NCBI GenBank assembly: GCA_002049795.1
Contig: MUKC01000031.1
Coordinates: forward strand, 1 to 50,587
Source of the DNA: Desulfobacca sp. 4484_104
Lineage (GTDB): Bacteria; Desulfobacterota; Desulfobaccia; Desulfobaccales; Desulfobaccaceae
DNA: 50,587 nucleotides
Direction of reading: 5' to 3'
A program made the position numbers and the translations under genes. Position 1 is the stretch's first letter; each line of letters begins with the position of its first letter. A model generated the notes under the pieces. It saw only the letters and a program-made list of their open reading frames with translations. It was not told the origin of the DNA and searched no databases. This document shows, piece after piece, positions 31,961 to 41,618 of the stretch.

Positions 31961-32289
31961 CACAATCAATCCACTTCCCCCACACCTTCGCCCCTAAATT
32001 GAAATCCCGATTTAGCTTACGGTTATCACCCCTTTCTTAAGCCGGCTGGTAAGTTGCCAACCAGAAAGTTATTGCCAGGCCGGCCGGCTTACCACGCTAT
32101 ATATAAGTTTAAGTAATGAAAAAATTTTTCTTAGCCCGACAATGCTTTTAGGGCTAGCCTGATCTGACTCTGGCGGTAGTTACCGTCTGGTCTTAGGCTC
32201 AGCAAAGGAAGGATAAAAGGAAATTATTTGCAGATGACAAGCAGTTAGTTAGAATTGATTACAAACTTTATTAAAGATCTATTAGCAAG
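31961..32289. other. intergenic region between phoR and the porin
   Basis: AT-rich leader/promoter region of the porin. It holds an inverted repeat, TAAGCCGGC (32038-32046) with GCCGGCTTA (32083-32091), and a nested CTGGT/ACCAG pair. No T-run follows, and I could not find a convincing 11-base-phased PhoB box here, in contrast to pstS and phoB. Confidence 0.4.
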
Positions 32290-34077
32290 CTAAAGTTGAT
32301 TAAAGTATCTTTTCGGAATGTGTAAGGCAAACACGCTGCCTTGCCCCGGAGAGCTTGCCACTGTCACCCGGCCGCTGTGGGCCTGGGCAATGTGTTTGAC
32401 AATCGCCAGTCCCAGACCGGTGCCGCCTACTTTGCGACTGCGACTGGCATCAACCCGATAAAAACGCTCAAAGATGCGGGGCAGATGCTCTTTATTGATG
32501 CCGATGCCTTGGTCGCGCACACGCAGGATGATGTCATGCTGGTTGCTCTCCGTTTCCACCTGGACCACGCTGCCGGTAGGACTGTATTTAACCGCGTTAT
32601 CGATCAGATTGACCAGGGCCTGCTCCAACAGATGGGCATTGATCGGGGCCTGCAGGTCTTTGGTGGTGGCGGTCAGCAGGGTGATGCCTTTGGCGGCGGC
32701 GCGATTGGCGCAGGCCTGGACCGCGGCTTGAACCACCTCATTGATCGGGCTCAGAATCAGGCTGAATTTGACCTGGTCCGCCTCTTGTTCGAGTCGGCTT
32801 AAGCTGAGCAGATCTTCAATAATCTGGTTCAGACGATCAGCTTGGCGAGCCATGATGTCTAAAAATTCTTTGGCCTTATCCGGTTCTGCCAGAGCTCCCT
32901 CCTGCAGAGTTTCGACAAAGCCTTTGATGGAGGTAATCGGGGTCCGGAGTTCATGGGAGACATTGGCTACAAAGTCCCGGCGGGCATTTTCCAGTTGGCG
33001 CAAGCGGGTGACATCATGGAGTACAATCAACGCCCCGATCGGCGCGCCCTGGAGATCACGGAGCTGAGTACCATGGGCCTGGAGAACGCGTCCGTCGTTG
33101 TCGTTCAAGACGATTTCGCCTTCGATGGCGGCAGTTGCGGTCTGGGCCCGGCTAACAAACCATTGCAGGTCGGTGTTGCGGATTACTTCCTGGATACTGC
33201 GATGCTGCACCTGGTGGGCCTCCACTCCGAGGAGTTGGCCCCCGGCAGTATTCAAGGTGATGAGATGCCCCTGGCTGTCAACCGCAACGACGCCCTCCAC
33301 CATACTGGATAAGATAGCCTCGTGCTCGTGGCGCTGTCTGAGGATGGTGCGGATGCGATCGTCTAGCTGGACGGCCATATGATTCAAGGCGTTCGCCAGG
33401 CTGCCTAACTCATCCGACGATGGTACCGGGACTTTGCGACTCAGATTGCCCTGGGCAAAACGGGCCGCGGCCCGCTTCATTTCTTCCAAAGGCCGGGTAA
33501 TACGCCGCGCCACAAATAAACTGAGGATGGCGGCCATCAAGGCGATCGCCAGCCCCGCGAAAGCTATTTTAGGATAGATCGAGGCCAAGGCCTGGTCAAT
33601 GGCGGCCACCGGAATCGCGGCCCGGACCACCCCGCTTACCCGGCCCTGCTCCTTAAGTGGCCGGGCCACATACATCATCTCTTGGTCCAGGGTGTAGCTT
33701 TTTCGGGTTTTGGTGATAATCTGGCCGGCCAGCGCTCCCCGGATTTCCGGACGGTCGCTATGATTATCCATGAGCGCCGGATCATGGTGGGAATCACCCA
33801 GCACCTGGCCGGTGGGCAAAATAATGGTGAAGCGGATATGAGTTTTCTGCCCCCAGGATTTACAGAGGGCATCCAATTCCGCGCCGGAGGATAATCTTAG
33901 CCTGGTTCCCACCTGCATCTCCAGCAGGCTGGCCTGATCTCCCAAATCCATGGCCATCTGGTTGAGATAGAGCTGCTCCCAGACCCGGGAAATATACCAG
34001 GTAACCGCTACCAGAGAAATAATGGTGATTAGTAAATAGGAAGGATAAAGATGCCAGAGAAGCCGTTTGCGGGCCAT
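32290..34077 (-). CDS. phoR: phosphate-regulon sensor histidine kinase
   Basis: Membrane sensor kinase of about 595 residues. TM1 (about 9-28), an extracytoplasmic sensor of about 130 residues, TM2 (about 165-188), HAMP, a PAS domain (about 250-360, ending with IVLHDVTRLRQLENARRDF), HisKA with the phosphorylated His in VANVSHELRTPITSIKGFVETLQ, and HATPase with NLIDNAVKYS, DQGIGI, RFYRVDASRSRKVGGTGLGLAI. The HAMP-PAS-kinase order matches PhoR/PhoR-like kinases (including Gram-positive PhoR with an extracellular domain). The start is ATG 34077. It lies 98 bases after phoB on the same strand and next to the pst genes, which fixes the role. Confidence 0.92.
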   Translation of the reverse strand: MARKRLLWHLYPSYLLITIISLVAVTWYISRVWEQLYLNQMAMDLGDQASLLEMQVGTRLRLSSGAELDALCKSWGQKTHIRFTIILPTGQVLGDSHHDPALMDNHSDRPEIRGALAGQIITKTRKSYTLDQEMMYVARPLKEQGRVSGVVRAAIPVAAIDQALASIYPKIAFAGLAIALMAAILSLFVARRITRPLEEMKRAAARFAQGNLSRKVPVPSSDELGSLANALNHMAVQLDDRIRTILRQRHEHEAILSSMVEGVVAVDSQGHLITLNTAGGQLLGVEAHQVQHRSIQEVIRNTDLQWFVSRAQTATAAIEGEIVLNDNDGRVLQAHGTQLRDLQGAPIGALIVLHDVTRLRQLENARRDFVANVSHELRTPITSIKGFVETLQEGALAEPDKAKEFLDIMARQADRLNQIIEDLLSLSRLEQEADQVKFSLILSPINEVVQAAVQACANRAAAKGITLLTATTKDLQAPINAHLLEQALVNLIDNAVKYSPTGSVVQVETESNQHDIILRVRDQGIGINKEHLPRIFERFYRVDASRSRKVGGTGLGLAIVKHIAQAHSGRVTVASSPGQGSVFALHIPKRYFNQL

Positions 34078-34175
34078 CAATTATACCGAAATTTTATTTA
34101 GAGCGAACCATGCCATAACTAAACGCGCTTATTTGATGAATAAATCTAACAGAAAACCCAAAACAGAATACTATA

Positions 34176-34862
34176 TTATTCCTTAAAGCGGTAGCCGACG
34201 CCGCGCACCGTTTCAATATAGTTGCCACAGGGTCCCAGCTTTTTGCGCAGGCCGACGATCTGGACATCTATGGAACGGTCCGAAACCGGATAATCGTCGC
34301 CGTGCACGCCGTTGATGATTTGGGTGCGGGTGAATACCCAGCCCGGACGACGGGCCAACATGTGCAACAAGCGGAATTCAGTCACCGTCAGTTCCACCGG
34401 TTGTCCGGCCACCATAATCTCATGGCGTCCGGGATGAATGGATAATTCATGGATGGTTAGCGGCGCGCTATCTCCTGGCGGCTCAATCGCCCGGCGGCGC
34501 AGCACGGCGCGCACCCGTGCGACCAACACCCGCGGACTAAAGGGTTTGGTGACATAGTCTTCAGCCCCCAGTTCCAGGCCGGCCACAATATCGGCTTCTT
34601 CACCTTTGGCGGTGAGAATCACCACGGGAATATGCTGGGTTTTGGCATCATGCTTGAGCACCCGGCAGACCTCCAGGCCGTCCACGCCGGGCAGCATCAG
34701 GTCGAGTAAAACCAGCTCTGGCAACATGCTGCGGGCGGTTTTCAAGCCTTCTTCCCCGGAGGTTACGCCAGTGATGCGAAATCCTTCCCGAGACAGATTA
34801 TATCTGACCAATTCCAGGATATCTTCCTCGTCCTCGACCACCAAGATCCGTTCTTTCGCCAT
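34176..34862 (-). CDS. phoB: phosphate-regulon response regulator
   Basis: OmpR/PhoB-family regulator of 228 residues. The receiver domain has acidic-pocket Asp11/Glu12, phospho-acceptor Asp54 in LVLLDLMLPGVDG, and the conserved Lys in YVTKPFSP. The C-terminal winged helix (about 130-228) has LTVTEFRLLHMLARRPGWVFTRTQII and DVQIVGLRKKLG with VRGVGYRF at the end. ATG at 34862 follows AGGAGAT. Partner of the downstream phoR. Upstream repeats at 34908-34934 suggest autoregulation. Confidence 0.95.
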   Translation of the reverse strand: MAKERILVVEDEEDILELVRYNLSREGFRITGVTSGEEGLKTARSMLPELVLLDLMLPGVDGLEVCRVLKHDAKTQHIPVVILTAKGEEADIVAGLELGAEDYVTKPFSPRVLVARVRAVLRRRAIEPPGDSAPLTIHELSIHPGRHEIMVAGQPVELTVTEFRLLHMLARRPGWVFTRTQIINGVHGDDYPVSDRSIDVQIVGLRKKLGPCGNYIETVRGVGYRFKE

Positions 34863-34907
34863 TAACCATCTCCTAAATTTATCCTGGCCAATTTATAATA
34901 TAATACT

Positions 34908-34934
34908 GTAATAGATGTATTAGTATCCGGTTAA
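34908..34934 (-). promoter_or_regulatory. putative PhoB box upstream of phoB
   Basis: On the minus strand TTAAC (34930-34934), CTAAT (34919-34923) and ATTAC (34908-34912) are spaced 11 bases apart, a degenerate version of the box before pstS, followed by TATTATATTATAA at about 34893-34905 as -10 region. The match is weaker than at pstS. Confidence 0.4.
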
Positions 34935-35089
34935 TTTATCATCAAATTATTGTAAACTAGCAAATTATTATTAAGCTATTGAGAAATCGGGGAGGCGGTA
35001 AGGAGCGGGAAGGGGAAGAGTTTGGGCCGAAATCAAAGGCCATGGTATTTTTAATAATCTTAAGCTGGTAGATTACCTTCCCTTATTAT

Positions 35090-38000
35090 TTAAGCTAGCT
35101 CCTGGCAGTCGGGCCGATTGATAACCCCATGCAATACCCGGCTCAGTTCGGCGAGCCGATAAGGTTTGGGAATGATGCCCTGAAAACCATATTCTTTATA
35201 GTTGGCCACCGTAGTTCCGTCGGCATAACCGCTGGACACAATCGCTTTAACCTGGGGATCCAACTGCAGCAATCTCTTGATGGCTTCCTTGCCGCCCATA
35301 CCGCCGGGGATGGTTAAGTCCAGGATAACCGCGTTAAAGGGCTGCCCCGTGTTTTTGGCTTGGGCATATAATTTTAAGGCCTCGGCTCCGTCCCGGGCGC
35401 ACTCTACCTCGTAGCCGATTCTTTCCAGCATTTTGGCGACCAGCTCCCGGATTATGGCTTCATCATCCATGACCAGAATTCTACCCTGACCAGCTACCGG
35501 TCTGTCTGTTACCTCGGTAGCATCAATGACTTTTTTCTTAGAGGCAGGGAGAAAAATATGGAAACTGGTGCCCACGCCGACCTGGGAGTCTACCGCGATA
35601 TAACCCCCATGATTCCTAATAACCGCATAAGAGGTGGCCAGACCCAGGCCGCTGCCTTGCTGTTTGGTGGTGAAATAGGGATCAAATATCATGCTCAGAT
35701 GTTCTTTGGGAATTCCGGTTCCTTGATCAATGATCGAGATCTTGACATATTTACCTGCTCTGAGTGGGAGAGTAGATTTATCGTCGATAGTGATATTTTG
35801 GGCGGTCACCTTGATAATGCCGCCCTGGGGCATGGCTTGTTCCGCGTTGATCAGCAAGTTGTTAAGTACCTGGCTCAATTGTCCCGCATCAACCTCCACC
35901 GGCCAGAGATGGTCGGGGAGGTCCAATTCCCCGCGCACCATGGAGCCGATCAGCGCAAAGTTGACCCCATCCTTGATTAATTCGCTGATTAACGTGGGTT
36001 TTCTAACCGGCAGGCTGCCTTTGGCAAAAGTGAGCAATTGTTGCGTCAGCTCGCTGGCCCGCAGGCAGGCACTCTCAGCCGCGCTCAACCTCTTAAATAG
36101 CTCATCGCGGGAAATGGGGTTTAGCATCGTGCGCGCCAGAGAGAGATTTCCTAAAATACCATGCAACAGATTATTGAAGTCATGGGCAATGCCCCCGGCC
36201 AGAATACTGAGCGACTCCAGTTTGCTGGCCTTAATCAGCTCTTCTTCCATTTTCTTGCGCGCCGTAATATCCCGGGCGATTCCCAATACCAGCGGCTGAC
36301 CGCGGAAGTTTACCGGATAACTTCTTATTTCAACGTTAACCTTGCTGCCGTAGCGCTGACTGAGGGTAAGTTCGATCGGTCCTGCTGTCTGACCTTGAGC
36401 CACTTGAGCCAGAAGTCCCGGAATCAGCGATCTTTGCTGAGGGTCTAACAGGGGTAAGTCCATGATATTTTTGCCAATCAACTCTTGCCGCCGATATCCC
36501 CCCAGCTTTTCCGCGGTCTGATTGCCATTGATCAAATTGCCGGTCAGATCATGAAGAAAATAGGCGTCGGGGGCATATTCGAATAACAGCTTAAAGCGTT
36601 CTTCTGACTCTTTTAGGGCCTCTTCGGCCTGGGTGCGCTCGGTAATATCTTCGTAGATTATAAATTCATCAAGGTTTTCCAGGGTTACGGCGCGGAAGTG
36701 GATGATCTTTTGCGAGCCGTCCTTACAGGTCACCGTAAAGGTGCGGCGTCGGCACTTGCCCCGCCCGAAGTTTTTTAGGTCGTTGATCCAGGTGGAAATA
36801 ACCTGCTGGCGATATACTGGGTCAGGATAGGCCTTGGCAAACCAGTCCCGGCCGGTGGGAATTTCATCCGGGGTGTAGCCAAAGAGCTCGATGAATTTGG
36901 GATTGAAGTATTGGTAAACTCCCCGTTTATCGATTAAGCTGATCCCTAAAGGAGACTGTTCCGCCAGGGCCTGAAATTTTTGCTTTTCCTGTTGCAATGC
37001 CATTTCGGCCTGCCGGCGTTCAGTGATATCCTCAATGATACACAGACCTCCTAAGAACTCTCCGGCGTCGTTATTAACGCGGCTGAATAATGTCCTTAAG
37101 GGGGTTAATTTATTGCCGGTGACCGACAGATAATCCCCCTCATACTGGCCTATCTCCCCTCCTAAAGCAGTCATTACCGCGGTGTGCATGGCTTCATCGC
37201 GGATGGACTTCAACATATCGAACCCGATCAAGGCTTGCTGGGAAGACCCCATGATTTCCACAAATTTATCATTACAGGCCACAATAATCCCTTGCTGATT
37301 AAAGTGCATGATGCCCAACGGCGAATGGCTAAACAACAGGCGATAGCGCTCTTCACTTTCCCGCAGGGCCTCCACGGCCCGTTTGTATTCGGTCATGTCA
37401 TTGCCGATACATAGGGTTTCAGTGACCCGTCCCTGGTCGTCAAAGATGGCTTTATTAGTCCAGGCGACCCAGACCCGCTCGCCGTTCTTGCGCATGTTCT
37501 CATTTTCATGGTTGACATAACGCTCCGGGTATTGAGCGATATTGGCAATCATATCAGCCAAATCGCGACCGGTGGTCTCAATTTCGGGAACAATGGTGCC
37601 CACAACGTTGCGGCCCAGGACCTCATTCTCAGAGTAACCAAAGAATTTTTGGGCGAACTCATTGAAAAAAGTGATCCTGCCGGTGGGATCCATGCGCAAA
37701 ATGATGCTATTGGCATTTTCCACCAGTTGGCGATACTTGGCCTCGCTGGCCTGCAAGGCTTGTTCAGTGAGTTTGCGCTCGGTGATGTCAAATAACACGC
37801 CGCTGATATGGTCAATTTTACCCTCCTGATCACAAATGATTTGACCTCGGGCCTGAATCCAGAGAATCTTACCATCTTTATGTTTTATCCGATATTCCTG
37901 CACGTAGGCCCGGTTAGTCTTTAAAGCTTGAGTAAAAATTCTCTTGGCTTCCGGCTGGTCTGCCTCTAACACGAGATCAGACCATTTCAGTCTGCGGTTA

Positions 38001-39238
38001 TCGAATGCCGCTTTGGGGTAGCCGGTCAGGGCCTCGATCTTGTCATCGAAAAAATCTACCGACCAATCCGGGTAACCTTTAAAAACCACGGCAGGGATAG
38101 TATTAACTAGTAGCCGATATCTCTGTTCACTCTCCCTTAGCGCCTTCTCATTCTGGCGGCGTTCAGTAATGTCGCGGGAGACAGTGAACACCAGCGGAGT
38201 ATCGCCAACGCGAGCCCCGCTGGCGCTGACCTCCGCCTCATAAATCGTTCCATCCTGGCGGCGATGGCGGGTTTCAAACATCTTGTTGGTTTTGGTAAGA
38301 TCTGCAAAATTGGCTCTTATTTCCGCTTCGGTCATCCCGACATCCCAATCCCAGGTATGCAGGCGGGTTACATCCTCTGGGCCATAGCCCAGCATCTCGG
38401 CGAAGCGCTGGTTGGCTTCCACTACCAGGTGGTCCTGATTGATGATCGCAATGCCGTCGCGGCAGGCGTTCATCAGAGTCCTATAGCGGGAGGCCTTTTC
38501 CTGCAGCGCCGTCGCGGCACGCTTGACTTGGCTGATATCCAAAGTGATTTCTAGGGCGCCGATCAGTTGTCCACTTTGATCCCGAACCGGATAACCCCGA
38601 ACATCCCAGTTACAGAGCCGGCCGCGGTAAATCACCCGCGGATGCGTGGCTATGAGGCTTAACCAGATTTCCGGAGCAAACTGGCGACGATGATAATGAA
38701 AAATTCCTAGCGCCTGATGGTGGGCAAAAAACCGGTTGAGCCCGTCCTGAAAGGCTAGTAGCCGTTCATGGTTTAGATCATGGTTCGCTTCCCGGAAAAT
38801 TTCACCAGTGATGCGCAGCGCATTATATCCGGACGCCTGGGCCGCAGTGGCTGCCTCCTCCAAAACGGCTATCATCTGATCTGCATCAAAATGGCCGTGC
38901 CGGTAACTGACCCTAGCCGCAGAAGCCAGGACCAGGGCGCCCGTATCTAGGGCCGCGTCAACTTGCAAACCACTTTCCCGCAAGGCTTTCAAAACGTTGG
39001 ACTCATCGCCCGCCGCGGCGATATAGAGACACTGTTCGCCCCCTTCCCAACCCGATTGCAGAAAGGGGATAACCGCCGCAAGGATCTCGTTCGATTGTTC
39101 ATAGATCAATCCGAGATGCTCATGCTCAGTTAGGCGGCTAAGCGCTTCCCAGGGTTGAGTGCTGAAGTTAGACGTTCCTTCCAACAACAAGATATTTTCA
39201 TATATAATTATATGATATATTTTACCGATTAGAAACAA
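35090..39238 (-). CDS. hybrid sensor histidine kinase: MEDS, multiple PAS, kinase, receiver
   Basis: 1382 residues with no membrane segment. The N-terminal 38-190 matches the MEDS (methanogen/methylotroph DcmR sensory) domain, for example EHLGLIYEQSNEILAAVIPFLQSG. A partial PAS/PAC follows, then six PAS repeats, each starting with a YRxLx-type segment (the last is RFKLLFEYAPDAYFLHD) and joined by DITER linkers. The kinase part has LAGGIAHDFNNLLHGILGN with the phospho-His and an HATPase ending GSGLGLATSYAVIRNHGG. The final receiver domain carries MDDEAIIRELV and phospho-Asp in VILDLTIPGG. A cytoplasmic redox or one-carbon signal is plausible. TTG at 39238 is only the longest start; TTG codons near 39185-39195 are alternatives. 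Confidence 0.88.
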   Translation of the reverse strand: MFLIGKIYHIIIYENILLLEGTSNFSTQPWEALSRLTEHEHLGLIYEQSNEILAAVIPFLQSGWEGGEQCLYIAAAGDESNVLKALRESGLQVDAALDTGALVLASAARVSYRHGHFDADQMIAVLEEAATAAQASGYNALRITGEIFREANHDLNHERLLAFQDGLNRFFAHHQALGIFHYHRRQFAPEIWLSLIATHPRVIYRGRLCNWDVRGYPVRDQSGQLIGALEITLDISQVKRAATALQEKASRYRTLMNACRDGIAIINQDHLVVEANQRFAEMLGYGPEDVTRLHTWDWDVGMTEAEIRANFADLTKTNKMFETRHRRQDGTIYEAEVSASGARVGDTPLVFTVSRDITERRQNEKALRESEQRYRLLVNTIPAVVFKGYPDWSVDFFDDKIEALTGYPKAAFDNRRLKWSDLVLEADQPEAKRIFTQALKTNRAYVQEYRIKHKDGKILWIQARGQIICDQEGKIDHISGVLFDITERKLTEQALQASEAKYRQLVENANSIILRMDPTGRITFFNEFAQKFFGYSENEVLGRNVVGTIVPEIETTGRDLADMIANIAQYPERYVNHENENMRKNGERVWVAWTNKAIFDDQGRVTETLCIGNDMTEYKRAVEALRESEERYRLLFSHSPLGIMHFNQQGIIVACNDKFVEIMGSSQQALIGFDMLKSIRDEAMHTAVMTALGGEIGQYEGDYLSVTGNKLTPLRTLFSRVNNDAGEFLGGLCIIEDITERRQAEMALQQEKQKFQALAEQSPLGISLIDKRGVYQYFNPKFIELFGYTPDEIPTGRDWFAKAYPDPVYRQQVISTWINDLKNFGRGKCRRRTFTVTCKDGSQKIIHFRAVTLENLDEFIIYEDITERTQAEEALKESEERFKLLFEYAPDAYFLHDLTGNLINGNQTAEKLGGYRRQELIGKNIMDLPLLDPQQRSLIPGLLAQVAQGQTAGPIELTLSQRYGSKVNVEIRSYPVNFRGQPLVLGIARDITARKKMEEELIKASKLESLSILAGGIAHDFNNLLHGILGNLSLARTMLNPISRDELFKRLSAAESACLRASELTQQLLTFAKGSLPVRKPTLISELIKDGVNFALIGSMVRGELDLPDHLWPVEVDAGQLSQVLNNLLINAEQAMPQGGIIKVTAQNITIDDKSTLPLRAGKYVKISIIDQGTGIPKEHLSMIFDPYFTTKQQGSGLGLATSYAVIRNHGGYIAVDSQVGVGTSFHIFLPASKKKVIDATEVTDRPVAGQGRILVMDDEAIIRELVAKMLERIGYEVECARDGAEALKLYAQAKNTGQPFNAVILDLTIPGGMGGKEAIKRLLQLDPQVKAIVSSGYADGTTVANYKEYGFQGIIPKPYRLAELSRVLHGVINRPDCQELA

Positions 39239-39479
39239 AAATCTCGCCTCGGGTTAGTTGGAAAACTTCATATTTTGATTCTTGCTGTTTCTACGGCGCA
39301 TCTCAGGGGATGAGGAATTAGCAGATTTTATAACTGGTTATCATTTTAGGAACCGAAAAAATCAGATTCCTAAGCAAGTTATCTTGGAAGTATGTTTAGT
39401 AATTATATCGTCTTATCTTATCCGCTACATTAGCCCTAATCTGAGTCTTAGTGGTTTTAGAAAGAATTCCCTGGAGTTA

Positions 39480-39498
39480 TGACCGGCAATGCCGGTCA
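39480..39498. promoter_or_regulatory. perfect 19-bp palindrome upstream of ftsY
   Basis: TGACCGGCA-A-TGCCGGTCA, 9-base arms around one central base with no mismatch. The size and symmetry suit a dimeric repressor operator. It lies between the MEDS kinase and ftsY, 14 bases before the start of a small frame. Confidence 0.5.
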
Positions 39499-39512
39499 CG
39501 GGCGGAGGTAAG

Positions 39513-39596
39513 ATGATTAGCCGGGTGGCGTCTAATTTGGTATTGGATTTTTGGTCGAACTGTGATATCTTTAAAAGATTAATTTTTTGGACTTAA
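39513..39596 (+). CDS. possible small peptide upstream of ftsY (27 aa)
   Basis: Short frame MISRVASNLVLDFWSN... ending RLIFWT, preceded by GGAGG with a 4-base spacer, and directly downstream of the palindrome. Hydrophobic and aromatic in composition. Ends 35 bases before ftsY. It may be a leader or small membrane peptide; chance is not excluded. Confidence 0.28.
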   Translation: MISRVASNLVLDFWSNCDIFKRLIFWT

Positions 39597-39630
39597 TATG
39601 CAAATAATTTTCAGCTCTAGTTAAATCAGC

Positions 39631-41037
39631 ATGCGTAAGTGGTTTAAAAAAAAGAAACCTGCCAAAGTTAGTGGCGAAGAGGCCCCCGCGCCCGAGACCA
39701 ATGGGGCTGCCGTTTCTGAGGTTGAAACCATTGAGGACTCAAGCCCCCTTCAGGAGGTCATGAAGGCAGAGACGGCCCGGGTGGCCGCCACCGAGCTGTC
39801 ACCTGAACTAACGTCTCTGGATCAGGAACTATCACCTCCGCCGCCGGGAACAGATTTGACCGCCGAGGCGGATTCCGAGGCCGAAACCGGTCGCCGAAGA
39901 TGGTTTAGAAGAAAGAAACTCCGCCAAGTTAGTCCTGAAGTCGGGCCTGAACCCGAGCCCCTGACTGGGATTCCCGAACCTCCGGCCACCGAGGAATCAG
40001 GCCAGTTGCCCGATGAGATGGAATCAGAGCCGGTCTTGGTCAGCCCTCTGGAGCCCGAAGCCGAGCCCCTGGCTTTCGAGTCCGAGACCGAAGGCGAGGC
40101 GGCGGTAGCGGCGACCACCCCGAACAAAAAGGGGGTGTTCCGCCGCCTGCGGGAGCGGCTGGGCCGGACCCGGGAAGCCCTGGCCCACGGTTTGGATCGC
40201 CTCTTCCTGGGCAAAAAAGTAATCGATGCCGAGCTTTTGGAAGACCTGGAAGAGCTGTTAATCACCGCGGACTTGGGGGTGGATACCACTCTGGCGTTGA
40301 TCGAGGCGGTGCGCGAGAAGGTTCGCCGTAAGGAACTGAGTGATCCCAGCCGTCTCAAATCCCACCTCAAGGCGGAAATGGTGGCGCTGTTGCAAACCCC
40401 GGCGTCATCCCCGGTGGTCAATGGCCATCCCCGGGTGGTGATGGTGATCGGGGTGAACGGCGTCGGTAAGACCACCACCATTGCCAAGCTGGCCCATTTT
40501 GACCGGACCGCGGGTCGGAAGGTGTTGCTGGTCGCGGCCGATACCTTCCGCGCCGCGGCCATCGAACAACTGGAGATCTGGGGACAGCGGCTGGGGGCCG
40601 AGGTCATCAAACAAAAAAGCGGCTCTGATCCGGCCGCGGTAGTCTTCGACGGCCTGGCTGCGGCCCAGTCCCGCCAGGTGGACACGGTTTACATTGATAC
40701 CGCGGGTCGGTTGCACACCAAGGTTAACCTGATGGAGGAACTAAAAAAGATCAAGCGGACCGCTACCCGCCAGATACCTACCGCTCCCCACGAGGTTTAC
40801 CTGGTTTTGGACGCCACTACCGGTCAGAACTCCATCAGTCAGGCCCGGATGTTCCATGAGGCTTTGGGAGTGACCGGACTGATCCTCACGAAGTTGGATG
40901 GTACTGCCAAAGGCGGCGTGGCCCTGGGAGTAGTGAAAGAAACCGGCCTGCCGCTGCGCTATATCGGAGTGGGGGAAGGTATGGAGGAATTGCGTGCTTT
41001 TGAGGCCGAGGCCTTTATCGACGCAATCCTAGGATGA
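39631..41037 (+). CDS. ftsY: signal recognition particle receptor FtsY
   Basis: SRP receptor GTPase that docks ribosome-SRP complexes at the membrane. Of 468 residues, the first ~170 form a charged A domain rich in Glu and Pro. It contains two copies of a basic W-F-(K/R)-KK motif ([13 protein letters not shown] at the start and [13 protein letters not shown] near residue 90), an apparent internal duplication with likely lipid-binding character. The NG domain follows: G1 [30 protein letters not shown]3 DTAGRLHT and G4 [14 protein letters not shown]. The start at 39631 has no strong ribosome site. The stop overlaps the next gene by 4 bases. Confidence 0.96.
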   Translation: MRKWFKKKKPAKVSGEEAPAPETNGAAVSEVETIEDSSPLQEVMKAETARVAATELSPELTSLDQELSPPPPGTDLTAEADSEAETGRRRWFRRKKLRQVSPEVGPEPEPLTGIPEPPATEESGQLPDEMESEPVLVSPLEPEAEPLAFESETEGEAAVAATTPNKKGVFRRLRERLGRTREALAHGLDRLFLGKKVIDAELLEDLEELLITADLGVDTTLALIEAVREKVRRKELSDPSRLKSHLKAEMVALLQTPASSPVVNGHPRVVMVIGVNGVGKTTTIAKLAHFDRTAGRKVLLVAADTFRAAAIEQLEIWGQRLGAEVIKQKSGSDPAAVVFDGLAAAQSRQVDTVYIDTAGRLHTKVNLMEELKKIKRTATRQIPTAPHEVYLVLDATTGQNSISQARMFHEALGVTGLILTKLDGTAKGGVALGVVKETGLPLRYIGVGEGMEELRAFEAEAFIDAILG

Positions 41038-41618
41038 TATTCAGGAGGATCACCCGGTTGGCATCGGAGTTGGCCAAAGGCCCGGCGGTCGGTTTTAAGG
41101 GCCAAAAAGATCAAGCTGAGGCTGCCACTATTCATGTCTTTGGTAATCCTCACCTCATGAGGAACTGTTACTACTGGCTACCGCCGCTGTTATTGACCGG
41201 ATTAGTTTTGTTGTTTTCCGGCGAACTGGGGGATGCCAGGCATACCCATTGGATTGTGGATTTGGTCCAAAACTGGTTTCCCTCTATGACCAGAAAAGAG
41301 GCAGATCTGATCCATGTATATTTTCGCAAATTTGGCCATTTTTCTATATATGCCCTGCTCTTTATCGCCTGGGTGCGGACCCTCAGGTGGCGTCTCAATT
41401 TTAGACCGGGGGCAGCCAGCCTGTTAGCCCTGTTGATCATTCTAAGCGTGGCGCTGGTAGATGAAGGCGGTCAGGCCTTTATAAAAACCCGAACTTCCAA
41501 TCCCTGGGATGTATTATTGGATCTCAGCGGGGCGGTTATGGCCACCCTGATAATTTTTCCTTTTTTACACCAGCCTTCGGGTTGGAAGCGGAAAAATGTG
41601 CAAGGAAAACATGGTTAA
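41034..41618 (+). CDS. VanZ-like membrane protein
   Basis: 194 residues with four hydrophobic segments in the VanZ pattern: a first helix (LPPLLLTGLVLLFSGELGD), the KFGHFSIYALLFIAWVR motif, the LIILSVALVDEGGQAFIKTRTSNPWDVLLDLSG motif with the conserved D-E-x-x-Q and R-x-(A/S)-x-x-D, and a final helix. VanZ relatives are linked to glycopeptide resistance or envelope functions, but most are uncharacterised. ATG 41034 overlaps the ftsY stop; ATG 41157 (MRNCYYWLPP) would remove a polar 41-residue N-terminus and is a credible alternative. Confidence 0.82.
   Translation: MIFRRITRLASELAKGPAVGFKGQKDQAEAATIHVFGNPHLMRNCYYWLPPLLLTGLVLLFSGELGDARHTHWIVDLVQNWFPSMTRKEADLIHVYFRKFGHFSIYALLFIAWVRTLRWRLNFRPGAASLLALLIILSVALVDEGGQAFIKTRTSNPWDVLLDLSGAVMATLIIFPFLHQPSGWKRKNVQGKHG

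Larger units (their letters stand above)
39239..39630. other. divergent intergenic region between the MEDS kinase and ftsY
   Basis: About 390 bases. The left 230 bases are AT-rich without a clear gene; a 66-codon plus-strand frame at 39282-39482 has no ribosome site or conserved look. The right part holds a perfect 19-base palindrome and a 27-codon frame listed separately. The ftsY promoter must lie here but no strong -35/-10 pair stands out. Confidence 0.4.

Noticed and set aside
39282-39482. 66-codon plus-strand frame between the MEDS kinase and ftsY
   Set aside because: No ribosome site, AT-rich composition and no recognisable similarity.
39822-40685. 287-codon minus-strand open frame
   Set aside because: Antisense to ftsY; Ser/Arg-rich low-complexity translation typical of a shadow frame.
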